From an uncultured Christensenella sp. (GTDB taxonomy: Bacteria; Bacillota; Clostridia; Christensenellales; Borkfalkiaceae), in assembly GCA_910587015.1 (NCBI GenBank), contig CAJUME010000015.1:62001-126000 (forward strand): a stretch of DNA of 64,000 bases, given 5' to 3'. The notes under the pieces are model-generated. The model saw only the letters and a program-made list of their open reading frames with translations, was not told where the DNA came from and made no database searches. Of the stretch, positions 16,838 through 25,381 are shown in pieces (position 1 is the stretch's first letter; each line of letters begins with the position of its first letter). The position numbers and the translations under genes are program-made.

Positions 16838-18214
16838 TTATAAGCTTCCTACCGTTCTGGGATACAAAAGAGTGTCGCGGATGTTCTGAACGCCCGTTAT
16901 ATACATAATCATACGCTCGAAGCCAAGCCCAAAGCCGCTGTGCGTAACACTGCCGTACTTGCGGGTGTCAAGGTATTCCGAATACGCCTCCAAGGGCATA
17001 CCACGCTTTGTCATCGCCGTTTTAAGCTTTTCCAAATCTACCTCGCGCTCGCTGCAACCTATAATTTCGCCTATCCCCGGCACAAGCAGGTCGGTTGCGG
17101 CAACGGTTTTGCCGTCTGCATTTTGCTTCATATAAAACGCCTTTATATCGGCGGGGTAATCGGTGACGAAAACGGGCTTTTTGAAATATTCCTCGGTCAA
17201 ATACCTTTCGTGCTCGGTCTGCAAATCACTGCCCCATTCTACGGGGTATTTGAATTCCTTACCCGATTTTTTAAGCACCTCTACCGCCTCGGTATAGGTA
17301 ATTTTTCCGAAATCGCTTGACAAAACGTGTTCAAGCTTTTCCAAAAGACCTTTTTCTATGCGCTCGTCGAAATACGCAAGCTCGTCATGGCAGTTATCCA
17401 TAACGTCCTTTATTATAAATTTAATGAATTCCTCGGCAATTTCTATTATGTCCTGCAAATCGCAGAAGCAAACCTCCGGCTCTATCTGCCAGAATTCCGC
17501 CGCATGGCGCGTTGTATTGCTGTGCTCGGCGCGGAATGTGGGTCCGAAGGTATAAATTCTGCCAAGCCCGAGCGCCGAATACTCGCCCTCGAGCTGACCG
17601 GAAACTGTCAAACCCGCCTTTGCGCCGAAAAAGTCGCCCGCATAATATTCCTGTTCGGTTTTCGCGTCGGTTTTCCACGGCTGTGTGGTTACGCGGAACA
17701 TTTCACCCGCGCCCTCGCAGTCGCTGCCCGTGATTATGGGCGTATGGACGTATTTATAGCCGTGCTGTTGAAAATACTTATGCACTGCGAACGCAAGGCG
17801 GCTTCTTACCGCAAAAACCGCCTCGAAGTACTTCGTGCGCGGTCTTAAATGCGGTATAGTCCGCAAAAATTCAAGCGTGTGATGCTTTTTCTGTAACGGA
17901 TAGTCCTGAGGACAGCCGCCGAGCACCGCAAGCCTGCGGACGCCGATTTCGTAACCGTTTCTTTCGGAAGCAAGCAAAACGCCGTCAACCTGCAACGCGG
18001 CGCCGACAACCAAAGCGGATTTTACTTCGTTTTCGTCAAGACTGCCCTTTTCTATTACAAGCTGAATATTTTTAAGCGAGGTACCGTCGTTAAGTTCGAT
18101 AAAAGCAACGCTTTTGGAATCGCGCCATGTTCTTACCCAACCGCAGACGGTAACGCTGCCGTTCACGAATTCATCGGCATGTGCAAATAATTCTTTGATA
18201 TCCGTATGTTTCAT
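16838..18214 (-). CDS. asnS: Asparaginyl-tRNA synthetase
   Basis: A 458-residue class IIb synthetase. The N-terminal OB-fold anticodon-binding domain (VTVCGWVRTWRDSKSVAFIELNDG) leads to class II motif 2 (FGPTFRAEHSNTTRHAAEFWQIEPE) and motif 3 (GFGLGFERMIMYITGVQNIRDT) with PRT at the end. The pattern GVQNIRDTLLYPRT is typical of AsnRS rather than AspRS. It charges tRNA-Asn directly. A GGAGG ribosome site precedes ATG 18214, and a terminator separates it from rpmF. Confidence 0.95.
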   Translation of the reverse strand: MKHTDIKELFAHADEFVNGSVTVCGWVRTWRDSKSVAFIELNDGTSLKNIQLVIEKGSLDENEVKSALVVGAALQVDGVLLASERNGYEIGVRRLAVLGGCPQDYPLQKKHHTLEFLRTIPHLRPRTKYFEAVFAVRSRLAFAVHKYFQQHGYKYVHTPIITGSDCEGAGEMFRVTTQPWKTDAKTEQEYYAGDFFGAKAGLTVSGQLEGEYSALGLGRIYTFGPTFRAEHSNTTRHAAEFWQIEPEVCFCDLQDIIEIAEEFIKFIIKDVMDNCHDELAYFDERIEKGLLEKLEHVLSSDFGKITYTEAVEVLKKSGKEFKYPVEWGSDLQTEHERYLTEEYFKKPVFVTDYPADIKAFYMKQNADGKTVAATDLLVPGIGEIIGCSEREVDLEKLKTAMTKRGMPLEAYSEYLDTRKYGSVTHSGFGLGFERMIMYITGVQNIRDTLLYPRTVGSL

Positions 18215-18236
18215 TTTGTGCCTCCTTTAAAAAATA

Positions 18237-18258
18237 CGGACTGCCCTTTGACAGTCCG
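18237..18258 (-). terminator. Rho-independent terminator between rpmF and asnS
   Basis: A 7-bp stem CGGACTG/CAGTCCG with an 8-nt loop is followed on the minus strand by TATTTTTT. It lies between the rpmF stop (18270) and the asnS start (18214), so asnS may rely on read-through or a promoter I did not identify. Confidence 0.75.
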
Positions 18259-18269
18259 CAAAAATTCTT

Positions 18270-18458
18270 TTAGTTTGTTTTTTCGTCTGTGGAAACTACC
18301 TGCACCTTATCGTAGTATCCGCAGTTGCGGCAAACCTTGTGCGCCTCTTTCTGCATATGACAATGCGGGCATTCAACCAGCGTAGGAGCTGTTGCTTTGT
18401 AGTTTGCAAATCTCGAATTAGTTCTCTTTTTGGACTGTTTTCCCTTGGGTACTGCCAT
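18270..18458 (-). CDS. rpmF: 50S ribosomal protein L32
   Basis: A 62-residue basic protein starting MAVPKGKQSKKRTNSRFANY. It has the zinc-ribbon form of L32: CPHC near residues 34-37 and CRNCGYY near 47-53, so it is the zinc-binding C+ version. It is a structural component of the large subunit. The gene follows yceD at 26 bp, the standard yceD-rpmF pair. It has a good ribosome site and a terminator downstream. Confidence 0.97.
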   Translation of the reverse strand: MAVPKGKQSKKRTNSRFANYKATAPTLVECPHCHMQKEAHKVCRNCGYYDKVQVVSTDEKTN

Positions 18459-18484
18459 CTTTATACACCTCTTTTATCTTTTAT

Positions 18485-18886
18485 TTAGGTAACGTCAATA
18501 CCTTTGCAGTCCTCTTTACAAAGTAAAATCTGAGGCTGGCTGATAAGTATTGCATCGTCAACGGCGGTTTTTAAATTTATTTTAAACCCGTCGTAATCGT
18601 AATTTTCATTATCGGCTTCCGTCACAAACAGCACGCTTTGCGTAAACTTAACGTTTTTCTCCGCATCGCTTAAGCAATACGAGCACTGTCCTTTAAGCTT
18701 ATAGCTTACGGTAAGCTCTACCTCCACCGAATCATCATCGAAAATTTCGTACTCGCCCGAAACCCGCACATCGCCGTCTATATCGCATAAAGGTATCAGA
18801 CAGCTGCTTTCGGGGGGCGTATAATCGAAACCGAAATTCCCCGTCAATTTTCCGAGGGCTATAAGCCTTTTTACTTCAATTTCCAT
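18485..18886 (-). CDS. yceD: YceD/DUF177 family protein
   Basis: A 133-residue member of the YceD/DUF177 family. It is recognised by its position directly before rpmF, by the central DxVxVEGxxxLxGxCxxCL-type pattern (seen here as KGQCSYCLSDAEKNVKF) and by the C-terminal CKEDCKG. The paired cysteines (two in the middle, two at the end) suggest a metal or thiol site. The family is linked to 23S rRNA maturation or accumulation in plants and bacteria. The chain ends a few residues after CKG, slightly shorter than many homologues. Confidence 0.85.
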   Translation of the reverse strand: MEIEVKRLIALGKLTGNFGFDYTPPESSCLIPLCDIDGDVRVSGEYEIFDDDSVEVELTVSYKLKGQCSYCLSDAEKNVKFTQSVLFVTEADNENYDYDGFKINLKTAVDDAILISQPQILLCKEDCKGIDVT

Positions 18887-18995
18887 AACCTAAGCCGACT
18901 GCTAAAATTATATTAAAGCGACAACGCTTTGTCAACTCATTTTATTCCGCTTTTTTCAATAATTTATTAAAACAATTAATAAACAGCGCGAATTT

Positions 18996-20192
18996 TTACA
19001 GAAGCGCCGCAGTTTCCCTTGCGATAACAAGCTCCTCGTTGGTGGGAATAACAAGCACCTTCACCTTTGAGCTACTCTTGGATATTTCGCGTACGGAGCC
19101 GTCGTTTTTGGCCTTGTTTGCCTTAGAGCTGAATTTTACGCCGAGGAATTCGAGCCCCGCGCAAACGTCCTCTCTTACCGTAGCCGTATTTTCGCCTATA
19201 CCAGCGGTAAATACAATGCAGTCAAGCCCGCCCATTGCCGCAGCGTATGCGCCGATATACTTCTTTGTCTGGTAAGCAAACATTTCAAGCGCAAGCGCAC
19301 AGCGCCCGTTGCCCTTTTTCGCACCCTTGCATAAATCTCTGAAATCGCTGGAAACGCCTGAAATTCCCGCAACGCCGCACTGCTTGTTGAGGTAGGTTAT
19401 AACCTCGGAATGGGAAAGCCCCTTCTTCTTTGCAAGGAATTCAACTGCGGAAGCGTCTATATCGCCCGAACGCGTGCCCATAAGCACGCCTGCAAGCGGA
19501 GTGAAGCCCATAGATGTATCAACGCACTTGCCTCCGTTAACTGCCGTTATGGAAGAGCCGTTACCAAGGTGACAGGTGACAATTTTAAGCTCCTCGGGGC
19601 TTTTGCCGAGGTATTTTGCCGCCTCTCCGGAAACAAATTTATGGCTTGTGCCGTGCGCGCCATACTTTCTTACACTGTAATTTTTATAATCGTCGTAATT
19701 TATGCCGTAAAGATAAGCCTTTTCGGGCATTGTCGCATGGAAGGACGTATCGAACACAAGCGCCATAGGGGTTTTGGGCATAACCTCCATGCAAGCGCGC
19801 AAACCGGTAGCCGCCGCGGGATTGTGCAAGGGCGCAAGCTCGAAGGTCTTTTCTTCAAGCGTTTTCAAAACCTCGGGAGTAACCAGCGTGGGCTTTTTGA
19901 AGTATTCGCCGCTTGCAACTACTCTGTGTCCTACCGCACCGATTTCGTCCATTGACTTAATTACGCCGATTTCACTGTCCTGCAAGGCGTCAAGCACAAG
20001 CTCAATCGCGATTTTATGGTTGGGCATGCTCTGGCGATACTCTTTTTCAAGTCCGTTACCCTTTGCTTTAAGCAGAGAGCCTTTAATACCTATTCTTTCA
20101 CAGCCGCCCTTTGCAAGCACCTTTTCGGTCTGCATATCTATAAGCTGATATTTGAGCGAGGAGCTACCCGCGTTAACAACTAAAATTTTCAT
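18996..20192 (-). CDS. ackA: Acetate kinase
   Basis: A 398-residue acetokinase. The start is MKILVVNAGSSSLKYQLID, the phosphate-binding acetokinase signature. Further motifs are GHRVVASG, VFDTSFHATMP (catalytic Asp, about residue 150), THLGNG-like TCHLGNGSS and FTAGIGENTA near the C-terminus. It converts acetyl phosphate plus ADP to acetate plus ATP, the final energy step of acetate fermentation. It sits 24 bp behind pta in the same transcript, and 109 bp of AT-rich spacer follows its stop before the yceD gene. Confidence 0.97.
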   Translation of the reverse strand: MKILVVNAGSSSLKYQLIDMQTEKVLAKGGCERIGIKGSLLKAKGNGLEKEYRQSMPNHKIAIELVLDALQDSEIGVIKSMDEIGAVGHRVVASGEYFKKPTLVTPEVLKTLEEKTFELAPLHNPAAATGLRACMEVMPKTPMALVFDTSFHATMPEKAYLYGINYDDYKNYSVRKYGAHGTSHKFVSGEAAKYLGKSPEELKIVTCHLGNGSSITAVNGGKCVDTSMGFTPLAGVLMGTRSGDIDASAVEFLAKKKGLSHSEVITYLNKQCGVAGISGVSSDFRDLCKGAKKGNGRCALALEMFAYQTKKYIGAYAAAMGGLDCIVFTAGIGENTATVREDVCAGLEFLGVKFSSKANKAKNDGSVREISKSSSKVKVLVIPTNEELVIARETAALL

Positions 20193-20216
20193 ATATTTTC
20201 TCCTTTAAAACGTATA

Positions 20217-21221
20217 TTATTCAGCCTGCAACGCCGTTACCGCAACGGTTGCAACGATATCCTCTACACTGCACCCGCGGGATAAATCGTTAAGCGGCTT
20301 TGCAAAGCCCTGACAAACGGGACCTATCGCCATGTATCCGCCGAAGCGCTGTGCGATTTTGTAGCCTATATTGCCCGCGTTTATGTTGGGGAATACAAAC
20401 ACGTTTGCGTGACCCGCCACCTTGGAGTCGGGCGCTTTAAGCTTGCCGACCTCGGGCGCGACTGCCGCATCAAACTGGAATTCGCCGTCAAGCGCAAGCT
20501 CGGGCGCCATTGCTTTGGCAAGCGCGGTCGCCTGCTGAACCTTGGGAACGGTCTGCGTGAATTTATCATCGTTGCCGCTGCCCTTGGTTGAGAAGGAAAG
20601 CATTGCCACCCTCGGCTCGATACCCGCGATAGCCCTTGCGGTTTTTGCGGAGGATACTGCTATATCCGCAAGCTGTTCCGCCGTAGGCTCTATATTTATG
20701 GCGCAGTCCGCAAACACTGCAACGCCGTCTGGATTGTAAGGATTTTTCTTGTCGGGCGCAATCATTATAAAACAGCTTGAAACCGTCTTTATGCCCGCCG
20801 CGGTTTTTACGACCTGCAAGCCGGGGCGAAGCGTGTTTGCCGTGGAATGGCACGCGCCCGAAACATAGCCGTCAACATCACCCGCTTTAAGCATAAGCGC
20901 GCCGAACATTGTTCTGTCCCTGGCCTGCTCTGCCGCCTGCTCCTCCGTCATACCCTTTGCTTTTCTTGCCTCGTAAAGTAATTTAGCGTATTCCGCAGTC
21001 TTGTCCGAGGTAAGCGGGTCTACAAGCGTTATACCGTCAAGCTTCACCTCGGGGGCGATTTTTTTGCATTCGGCTTCATTACCGATAAGAACTATTTTGG
21101 CAATTCCCTCTTTTGTAATCTGCGCCGCCGCCTCGATAACGCGCTTGTCCTCGCCCTCGCAAAGGACTATCGTTTTTTTGCGGGCAGCCGCCTTTGACTT
21201 GATTTCATCAAGTAAACTCAT
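20217..21221 (-). CDS. pta: Phosphate acetyltransferase
   Basis: A 334-residue short-form Pta. The protein begins MSLLDEIKSKAAARKKTIVLCEGEDKRVIEAA, and contains DGYVSGACHSTANTLRPGLQVV, VFADCAINIEPTAEQLADIA, LSFSTKGSG and PNINAGNIGYKIAQRFGG, all typical of the PTA catalytic core. The N-terminal regulatory domains of the enterobacterial enzyme are absent, as in other Clostridia. It converts acetyl-CoA and phosphate to acetyl phosphate for AckA. The pta-ackA order and the promoter at 21258-21286 support a two-gene operon. Confidence 0.97.
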   Translation of the reverse strand: MSLLDEIKSKAAARKKTIVLCEGEDKRVIEAAAQITKEGIAKIVLIGNEAECKKIAPEVKLDGITLVDPLTSDKTAEYAKLLYEARKAKGMTEEQAAEQARDRTMFGALMLKAGDVDGYVSGACHSTANTLRPGLQVVKTAAGIKTVSSCFIMIAPDKKNPYNPDGVAVFADCAINIEPTAEQLADIAVSSAKTARAIAGIEPRVAMLSFSTKGSGNDDKFTQTVPKVQQATALAKAMAPELALDGEFQFDAAVAPEVGKLKAPDSKVAGHANVFVFPNINAGNIGYKIAQRFGGYMAIGPVCQGFAKPLNDLSRGCSVEDIVATVAVTALQAE

Positions 21222-21257
21222 TTCTTTCTCCTTAAATCGCTTTATTTTTCCGCATTA

Positions 21258-21286
21258 ATTATATATACTTAATACGGCATATTCAA
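21258..21286 (-). promoter_or_regulatory. Promoter of the pta-ackA operon
   Basis: On the minus strand TTGAAT (21286-21281), a 17-bp spacer and TATAAT (21263-21258) precede an AAGGAG ribosome site and the pta ATG at 21221. The divergent tmcAL gene begins within 110 bp, so the two promoters lie back to back. Confidence 0.7.
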
Positions 21287-21330
21287 ACAGCTTGATTATA
21301 TACCAAATATTTACAATTGTAAAGTTCAAA

Positions 21331-22497
21331 ATGAAAATTAGTGCAATAATTTGCGAATTCAATCCATTTCATAACGGGCATAAATATCTGATAGAGCAAG
21401 CAAAAGCCATGACGGAATGCGACAGACTTGTCTGCATTATGAGCGGAAGCTTTACCCAGCGCGGCGAAATATGCATAATGGACAAGTTTGCCAGAGCCCG
21501 CCACGCCGTTTTGTGCGGCGCGGACGCGGTTATAGAGCTGCCCGCCGCCTTTGCCGTAGCGCCCGCGGAAATTTTTGCAAGAGGCGCAATTAAAATACTG
21601 TCGTCCGTGCCCGAAATTAACGCTGTTGTCTTCGGTTGCGAAAACGACAATAAGTCGGATTTTTTAAAAAGCGCGGAAATTTTGCTGAACGAGAGCGAAA
21701 GCTTCAAAAAAACGCTTGAAAATGCGCTTAGCGGCGGAGAAAGCTATATAAAAAGCTGTCAAAAGGCCTTTGAAGCCGCGGGCGGCGGCGGAGAAATGCT
21801 TGCAAAGCCCAACAACGTGCTTGGAGTTGAATATACCAAAGCCATTCTGCGGGCAAAAAAGAACATCGGAATTTTCCCCGTCAAGCGTGTCGGCGCGGGC
21901 TATAACGATGGAAATTTAAAGGAAATCTTTTCTTCGGCGAGCGCAATTCGGCAAAATGCAACCTCTCCGCTGTTAAAAAACAATCTTCCCGAATGCGTTC
22001 TGAATGATTTGAGCGATTTTTCCACGGCAAACAAGCGGTTTGAGGAGTATTTACGGCTTATTTTGACAAGAACGGACGCGAAAACCTTAAAAAACATTTA
22101 CGGCTGCAACGAGGGGCTTGAAAACAAGCTGAAAGAGCTTGAAACGCTTAGCTTTGACGAAATTATTGCCTCGGCAACAAGCCGCCGCTACTCCGCCGCG
22201 CGCATAAAGCGCATTCTTTGCGCAAATTTTCTGGGAATTTATCAGCCCGACTGCGAGGAATTTTTAAAAAACCCGCTTTATATAAAGCCGCTTGCAGTAA
22301 ACAAGCAATGCGCGGACGAGGTGCTTTCCGCCCTTGCAAAATCGGAATATCCTGTGCTGACCAAGGGACGCGATAAGCTGAATTTGGACAAAATTGCAAA
22401 AAAATGCCTTGCTTTGGACGAATTTTCGTACTTGCAATGGCAAATAACAGCGCAAAAAAACGAGTTAACCAATCAGGACAGCCTTATTTTTGTATAA
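21331..22497 (+). CDS. tmcAL: tRNA(Met) cytidine acetate ligase (YlbM family)
   Basis: From ATG 21331 the product is 388 residues. The N-terminus MKISAIICEFNPFHNGHKYL carries the HxGH-type nucleotidyltransferase motif (HNGH) and is followed by MSGSFTQRGE and GVEYTKAI, the YlbM/TmcAL signatures. The enzyme makes N4-acetylcytidine at the wobble C34 of elongator tRNA-Met using acetate and ATP. An in-frame TTG at 21292 would add 13 residues but precedes the conserved start. It is one of the few plus-strand genes and is divergent from pta-ackA, the acetate pathway whose product it can use. Confidence 0.92.
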   Translation: MKISAIICEFNPFHNGHKYLIEQAKAMTECDRLVCIMSGSFTQRGEICIMDKFARARHAVLCGADAVIELPAAFAVAPAEIFARGAIKILSSVPEINAVVFGCENDNKSDFLKSAEILLNESESFKKTLENALSGGESYIKSCQKAFEAAGGGGEMLAKPNNVLGVEYTKAILRAKKNIGIFPVKRVGAGYNDGNLKEIFSSASAIRQNATSPLLKNNLPECVLNDLSDFSTANKRFEEYLRLILTRTDAKTLKNIYGCNEGLENKLKELETLSFDEIIASATSRRYSAARIKRILCANFLGIYQPDCEEFLKNPLYIKPLAVNKQCADEVLSALAKSEYPVLTKGRDKLNLDKIAKKCLALDEFSYLQWQITAQKNELTNQDSLIFV

Positions 22498-22536
22498 CGG
22501 GCGGCTGAATTAACGCTTTTTAGCATACAAACAAAT

Positions 22537-22570
22537 AGCGCACTACTTCATTTACGAGGTATAGTGCGCT
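22537..22570 (+). terminator. Terminator of tmcAL
   Basis: Perfect arms AGCGCACTA (22537-22545) and TAGTGCGCT (22562-22570) are followed on the plus strand by GTATTTTTTTCG. It lies 40 bp after the tmcAL stop. Confidence 0.85.
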
Positions 22571-22602
22571 GTATTTTTTTCGTTTTTATGACAGAGTAAA
22601 AT

Positions 22603-23115
22603 TTATAACTCAATATCAATTTTATATTCCTTATCTATAAAAACGTAGTTCAGGCTGTATGCTTTACACATTTGTAAATTGTTTTCGTTTTCTTTAATCA
22701 AGTTTTCTTGTGTAAAATCACCGCTTATAAGTCTTTGTTCAATTATATTTTCGTTTGCGCAAATATCCGAAAAATGCTTTTGAATATAGTCTTTGCTCAT
22801 AATTAAGCAATAGTATTTAATTTGGGTTAAATGCTCTTTACTAAAATCATTCTCCCAGTCAAAAGGTATATAGCAGCCTTCTATAATAAGATTTTGATTA
22901 TTTTCAATTGCTGTTTTAATTATTTCTTTGACTAATGGCCACAAAAACTGCGTCAGTTTTGCATCGTCACTTACACTTATCGTAGTAAAATTACACCTTA
23001 TCAATCCCATTTTTATGTGGTCGATAGAAAGATATGGAAATTTATACTTTTCTAACAACCGTTGTGATAAAACGGTCTTGCCCGTGTGCGTTGCTCCCGC
23101 AATTAAAACTATCAT
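22603..23115 (-). CDS. P-loop kinase-like protein, function unknown
   Basis: A 170-residue single-domain P-loop protein. Walker A is GATHTGKT at residues 7-14, an IDHIKMG segment resembles the substrate-binding Asp region of small kinases, and NLIIEGCYIP is a Walker-B-like strand. It looks like the adenylate/shikimate/zeta-toxin-like kinase group, but no substrate-defining motif is evident. The gene is much more AT-rich than its neighbours and stands alone between two terminators. That suggests recent acquisition. It could be a nucleoside or antibiotic kinase or an orphan toxin-type kinase. No partner antitoxin is visible beside it. Confidence 0.6.
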   Translation of the reverse strand: MIVLIAGATHTGKTVLSQRLLEKYKFPYLSIDHIKMGLIRCNFTTISVSDDAKLTQFLWPLVKEIIKTAIENNQNLIIEGCYIPFDWENDFSKEHLTQIKYYCLIMSKDYIQKHFSDICANENIIEQRLISGDFTQENLIKENENNLQMCKAYSLNYVFIDKEYKIDIEL

Positions 23116-23190
23116 AAACTCCTCTAAATTGAAATTTATCTAAAACTCAATTAATGTTTATAGTCATTTTGTTATAACACAAGCATAATA

Positions 23191-23225
23191 AAAAAGCAAT
23201 AACAACTGCATTGTCATTGCTTTTT
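23191..23225 (-). terminator. Terminator downstream of rluB
   Basis: Arms AAAGCAATAACA and TGTCATTGCTTT pair with one G-T wobble and continue into a run of T on the minus strand. It follows the rluB stop at 23261. Confidence 0.65.
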
Positions 23226-23260
23226 CCTAAAACACAGCGTAATTACCGCTCCTTTTTTAT

Positions 23261-23962
23261 TTAAAGATTATTAAGATACGCCACTTCACGCGCGGAAAGC
23301 TTTCTGTAAGCGCCCCGGTCAAGCCCGCGCAAGGTCAGCTCACCGACCTTTATGCGCTTTAACAGCATAACCTCTTTGCCGATTGCGGCGAACATCTTTC
23401 TTACCTCTCTGTTTTTGCCTTCCGTAAGCGTGACGTGAATTTTTGTATAGCTTTTATTCGTTTCGACGATATGCGCCTTACATTTCTTGGTAACGTAGCC
23501 GCCCTCGATTTCCACTCCGCTGCGGATAGGGTTAAGCGCCGCCTCGGTGCAAATTCCCTCGACCTTTACAAGATAGGTTTTAGGCACCTCATTCGAGGGG
23601 TGAGTAAGCCTTTGCGCAAGCTCGCCGTCCGTTGTTAAAATCAAAAGCCCTTCGCTGTCGTAGTCAAGTCTGCCTACGGGATAAATTCTTCCCACGTTCT
23701 GCGGCATTAAGTCAAGCACGGTTTTTCTGCCCTTGTCATCCGAAACAGAGCAAATATAACCCTTGGGCTTATTTAGAATATAATATTCGTTTTTTTGCAA
23801 AACGGCTTTTTTGCCGTTAACGAATACTTCGTCATCGGAATTTATTTCCTGACCTATAACCGCACTTTTGCCGTTTACCGTTACGCTGCCCTCGGCAATC
23901 AGCCTGTCGCACTCTCTTCTCGATGCCATGCCGCAAGCGGCAAGGTATTTGTTTATCCTCAT
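23261..23962 (-). CDS. rluB: 23S rRNA pseudouridine synthase B (RsuA/RluB family)
   Basis: A 233-residue protein. The N-terminal S4 RNA-binding domain (MRINKYLAACGMASRRECDRL, then GSVTVNG) is joined to a RsuA/RluB catalytic domain with YPVGRLDYDSEGLLILTTDGEL, where the Asp of GRLD is the catalytic residue. The NREVRKMFAAIG helix near the C-terminus is also diagnostic. It isomerises a uridine in helix 89 of 23S rRNA if it acts like RluB. It sits downstream of the dacF-type gene with 17 bp between and ends at a terminator, closing the scpAB-associated cluster found in many Firmicutes. Confidence 0.93.
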   Translation of the reverse strand: MRINKYLAACGMASRRECDRLIAEGSVTVNGKSAVIGQEINSDDEVFVNGKKAVLQKNEYYILNKPKGYICSVSDDKGRKTVLDLMPQNVGRIYPVGRLDYDSEGLLILTTDGELAQRLTHPSNEVPKTYLVKVEGICTEAALNPIRSGVEIEGGYVTKKCKAHIVETNKSYTKIHVTLTEGKNREVRKMFAAIGKEVMLLKRIKVGELTLRGLDRGAYRKLSAREVAYLNNL

Positions 23963-23979
23963 AGCAGACCTTAAAAAAA

Positions 23980-25014
23980 TTAATTGTTTCTGTCTACTAT
24001 ACTATACAATTTTTCGCTGAAAAGCAAGCCGTTTTGACCGTAAATATTCAGCTCGGCAACCAAATCGCCCTTGCAGATTTTTTTAAGCTTATCTGACGCA
24101 GTCACCTTAAAATCAAGCTTTTCATTCTTTTTTGCCACAAAACAGCCGCTTTTTGCAGGTTTACAAAGTACTATGCCAGACATAAACGTGTTGTTTTCGT
24201 TGATTTTTACCAAATTATAATCATTGAAGCACGCATCGAGAATGTCTCCGCTACGCACATACATATCGGGACAGTTAAGCACAACGCAGACAACATCCAT
24301 ACCGTTACGCTCTGCAGAGGTTACAAGGCATCTGCCCGCCTTCATTGTGTAACCGGTCTTTACGCCGTTTGCACCATCGTAATTGTAAAGCATTTTGTTT
24401 TTGTTTACAAAGCTTCTGTATTCGCCGCTGTGGCTTTTTGCGGAAACTACCTCCTTAAAGGTTTTATTCTGCATTGCATAGCGCGCAATTTCGCACAAGT
24501 CGCGGGCGGTTGTATAATGTGCATCGTCTGGCAGACCGCTGGGGTTTTTAAAGCTTGTATTGTGTGCACCTATCTTTTTAGCTCGCTCGTTCATTACCTC
24601 CACGAATTTTTCCGCGCTTCCGCTGTGATGAATAGCCAAGGCCGCAGCCGCATCGTTACCCGAGCGTAGCATTAAGCCGTAAAGCAAATCCTTAACATTA
24701 ATCTCTTCGCCTTTTTTGAGGTAAATGCTGGAACCCTCCACCCCGACTGCGGCATCGGGCACGGTTATCACCTTATTTAAATCGCAATCCTCAACAATTA
24801 TAATCGCGGTCATAATTTTTGTGGTGCTTGCCATGGGCAGCTTTAAGTCTGCATTGCTTTCCTTTAAAACCGTGCCCGTCTGCAATTCCATTGCAATTTC
24901 CGCAGTTGCCGATGCGTCCGCATAGGTGTCGCGGCGGATTATCACAGCGCACATTATTCCCGCCGCAATTATTATTGATATTATAATCGATATAATTTCC
25001 GTCTTTTTACGCAT
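23980..25014 (-). CDS. dacB: D-alanyl-D-alanine carboxypeptidase (DacF/PBP5 family)
   Basis: A 344-residue penicillin-binding protein. A transmembrane/signal helix spans residues 7-27. The serine nucleophile motif SxxK reads STTKIM (about 63-68), the SxN motif is RSGNDAAAAL and KTG occurs in GVKTGYTMKAG. It trims the terminal D-Ala of peptidoglycan stem peptides on the outer membrane face. The second domain after about 270 is the PBP5-type beta-rich tail. It overlaps the GerW-type gene by 8 bp. This position, downstream of scpB and a gerW-like gene, is typical of spore-forming Clostridia. The dacB/dacF name is by family only. Confidence 0.88.
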   Translation of the reverse strand: MRKKTEIISIIISIIIAAGIMCAVIIRRDTYADASATAEIAMELQTGTVLKESNADLKLPMASTTKIMTAIIIVEDCDLNKVITVPDAAVGVEGSSIYLKKGEEINVKDLLYGLMLRSGNDAAAALAIHHSGSAEKFVEVMNERAKKIGAHNTSFKNPSGLPDDAHYTTARDLCEIARYAMQNKTFKEVVSAKSHSGEYRSFVNKNKMLYNYDGANGVKTGYTMKAGRCLVTSAERNGMDVVCVVLNCPDMYVRSGDILDACFNDYNLVKINENNTFMSGIVLCKPAKSGCFVAKKNEKLDFKVTASDKLKKICKGDLVAELNIYGQNGLLFSEKLYSIVDRNN

Positions 25015-25381
25015 TGTTGTCCGTAAGTCTGCTTACAAGCTCTCCCGTTTTTTCTATAAGCGCCTCAACAGCACTGTCCTCTATCTTCAAAAGCCTACAG
25101 CCCTTGCCATCGTCCACGATAAACGCCTTTGGCTTTACCGTTATAACCGAGCCGTTGCCGCCCGCAACCTGAAAGCCGTCTGCTTCTTTAAAGGTTTTTA
25201 CGTCGCCGTACTCTCCGCCGCCGCTTAAATTTACCACGGTTACCGAGGAAACGGGTATAATTTCCGTCCCGCTGACCGTTATAATCGATTTGCCGACAAC
25301 GGTGTTTGCATCGGCAACCTTCTCAATCGAAACCGATGGCACGTCAAAATTATTTTCTCTGTTTTTTCTTATTTTTGTCAT
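25007..25381 (-). CDS. GerW/YtfJ-family sporulation protein
   Basis: A 124-residue protein with VGKSIITVSGTEIIPVSSVTVVNLSGGGEYGD followed by GGNGSVITVKPKAFIVDDG. The pattern of a VVG(K/E)PI...G..IIPVS..T.....GGGE core, a Gly-rich stretch and then VxPxAFLV is that of the YtfJ/GerW family. Members are made in the forespore and are needed for germinant responses in Bacillus. It lies between a small membrane protein and the DD-carboxypeptidase gene, the conserved order in sporulating Firmicutes. It overlaps both neighbours, so it is part of one transcript. Confidence 0.8.
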   Translation of the reverse strand: MTKIRKNRENNFDVPSVSIEKVADANTVVGKSIITVSGTEIIPVSSVTVVNLSGGGEYGDVKTFKEADGFQVAGGNGSVITVKPKAFIVDDGKGCRLLKIEDSAVEALIEKTGELVSRLTDNNA

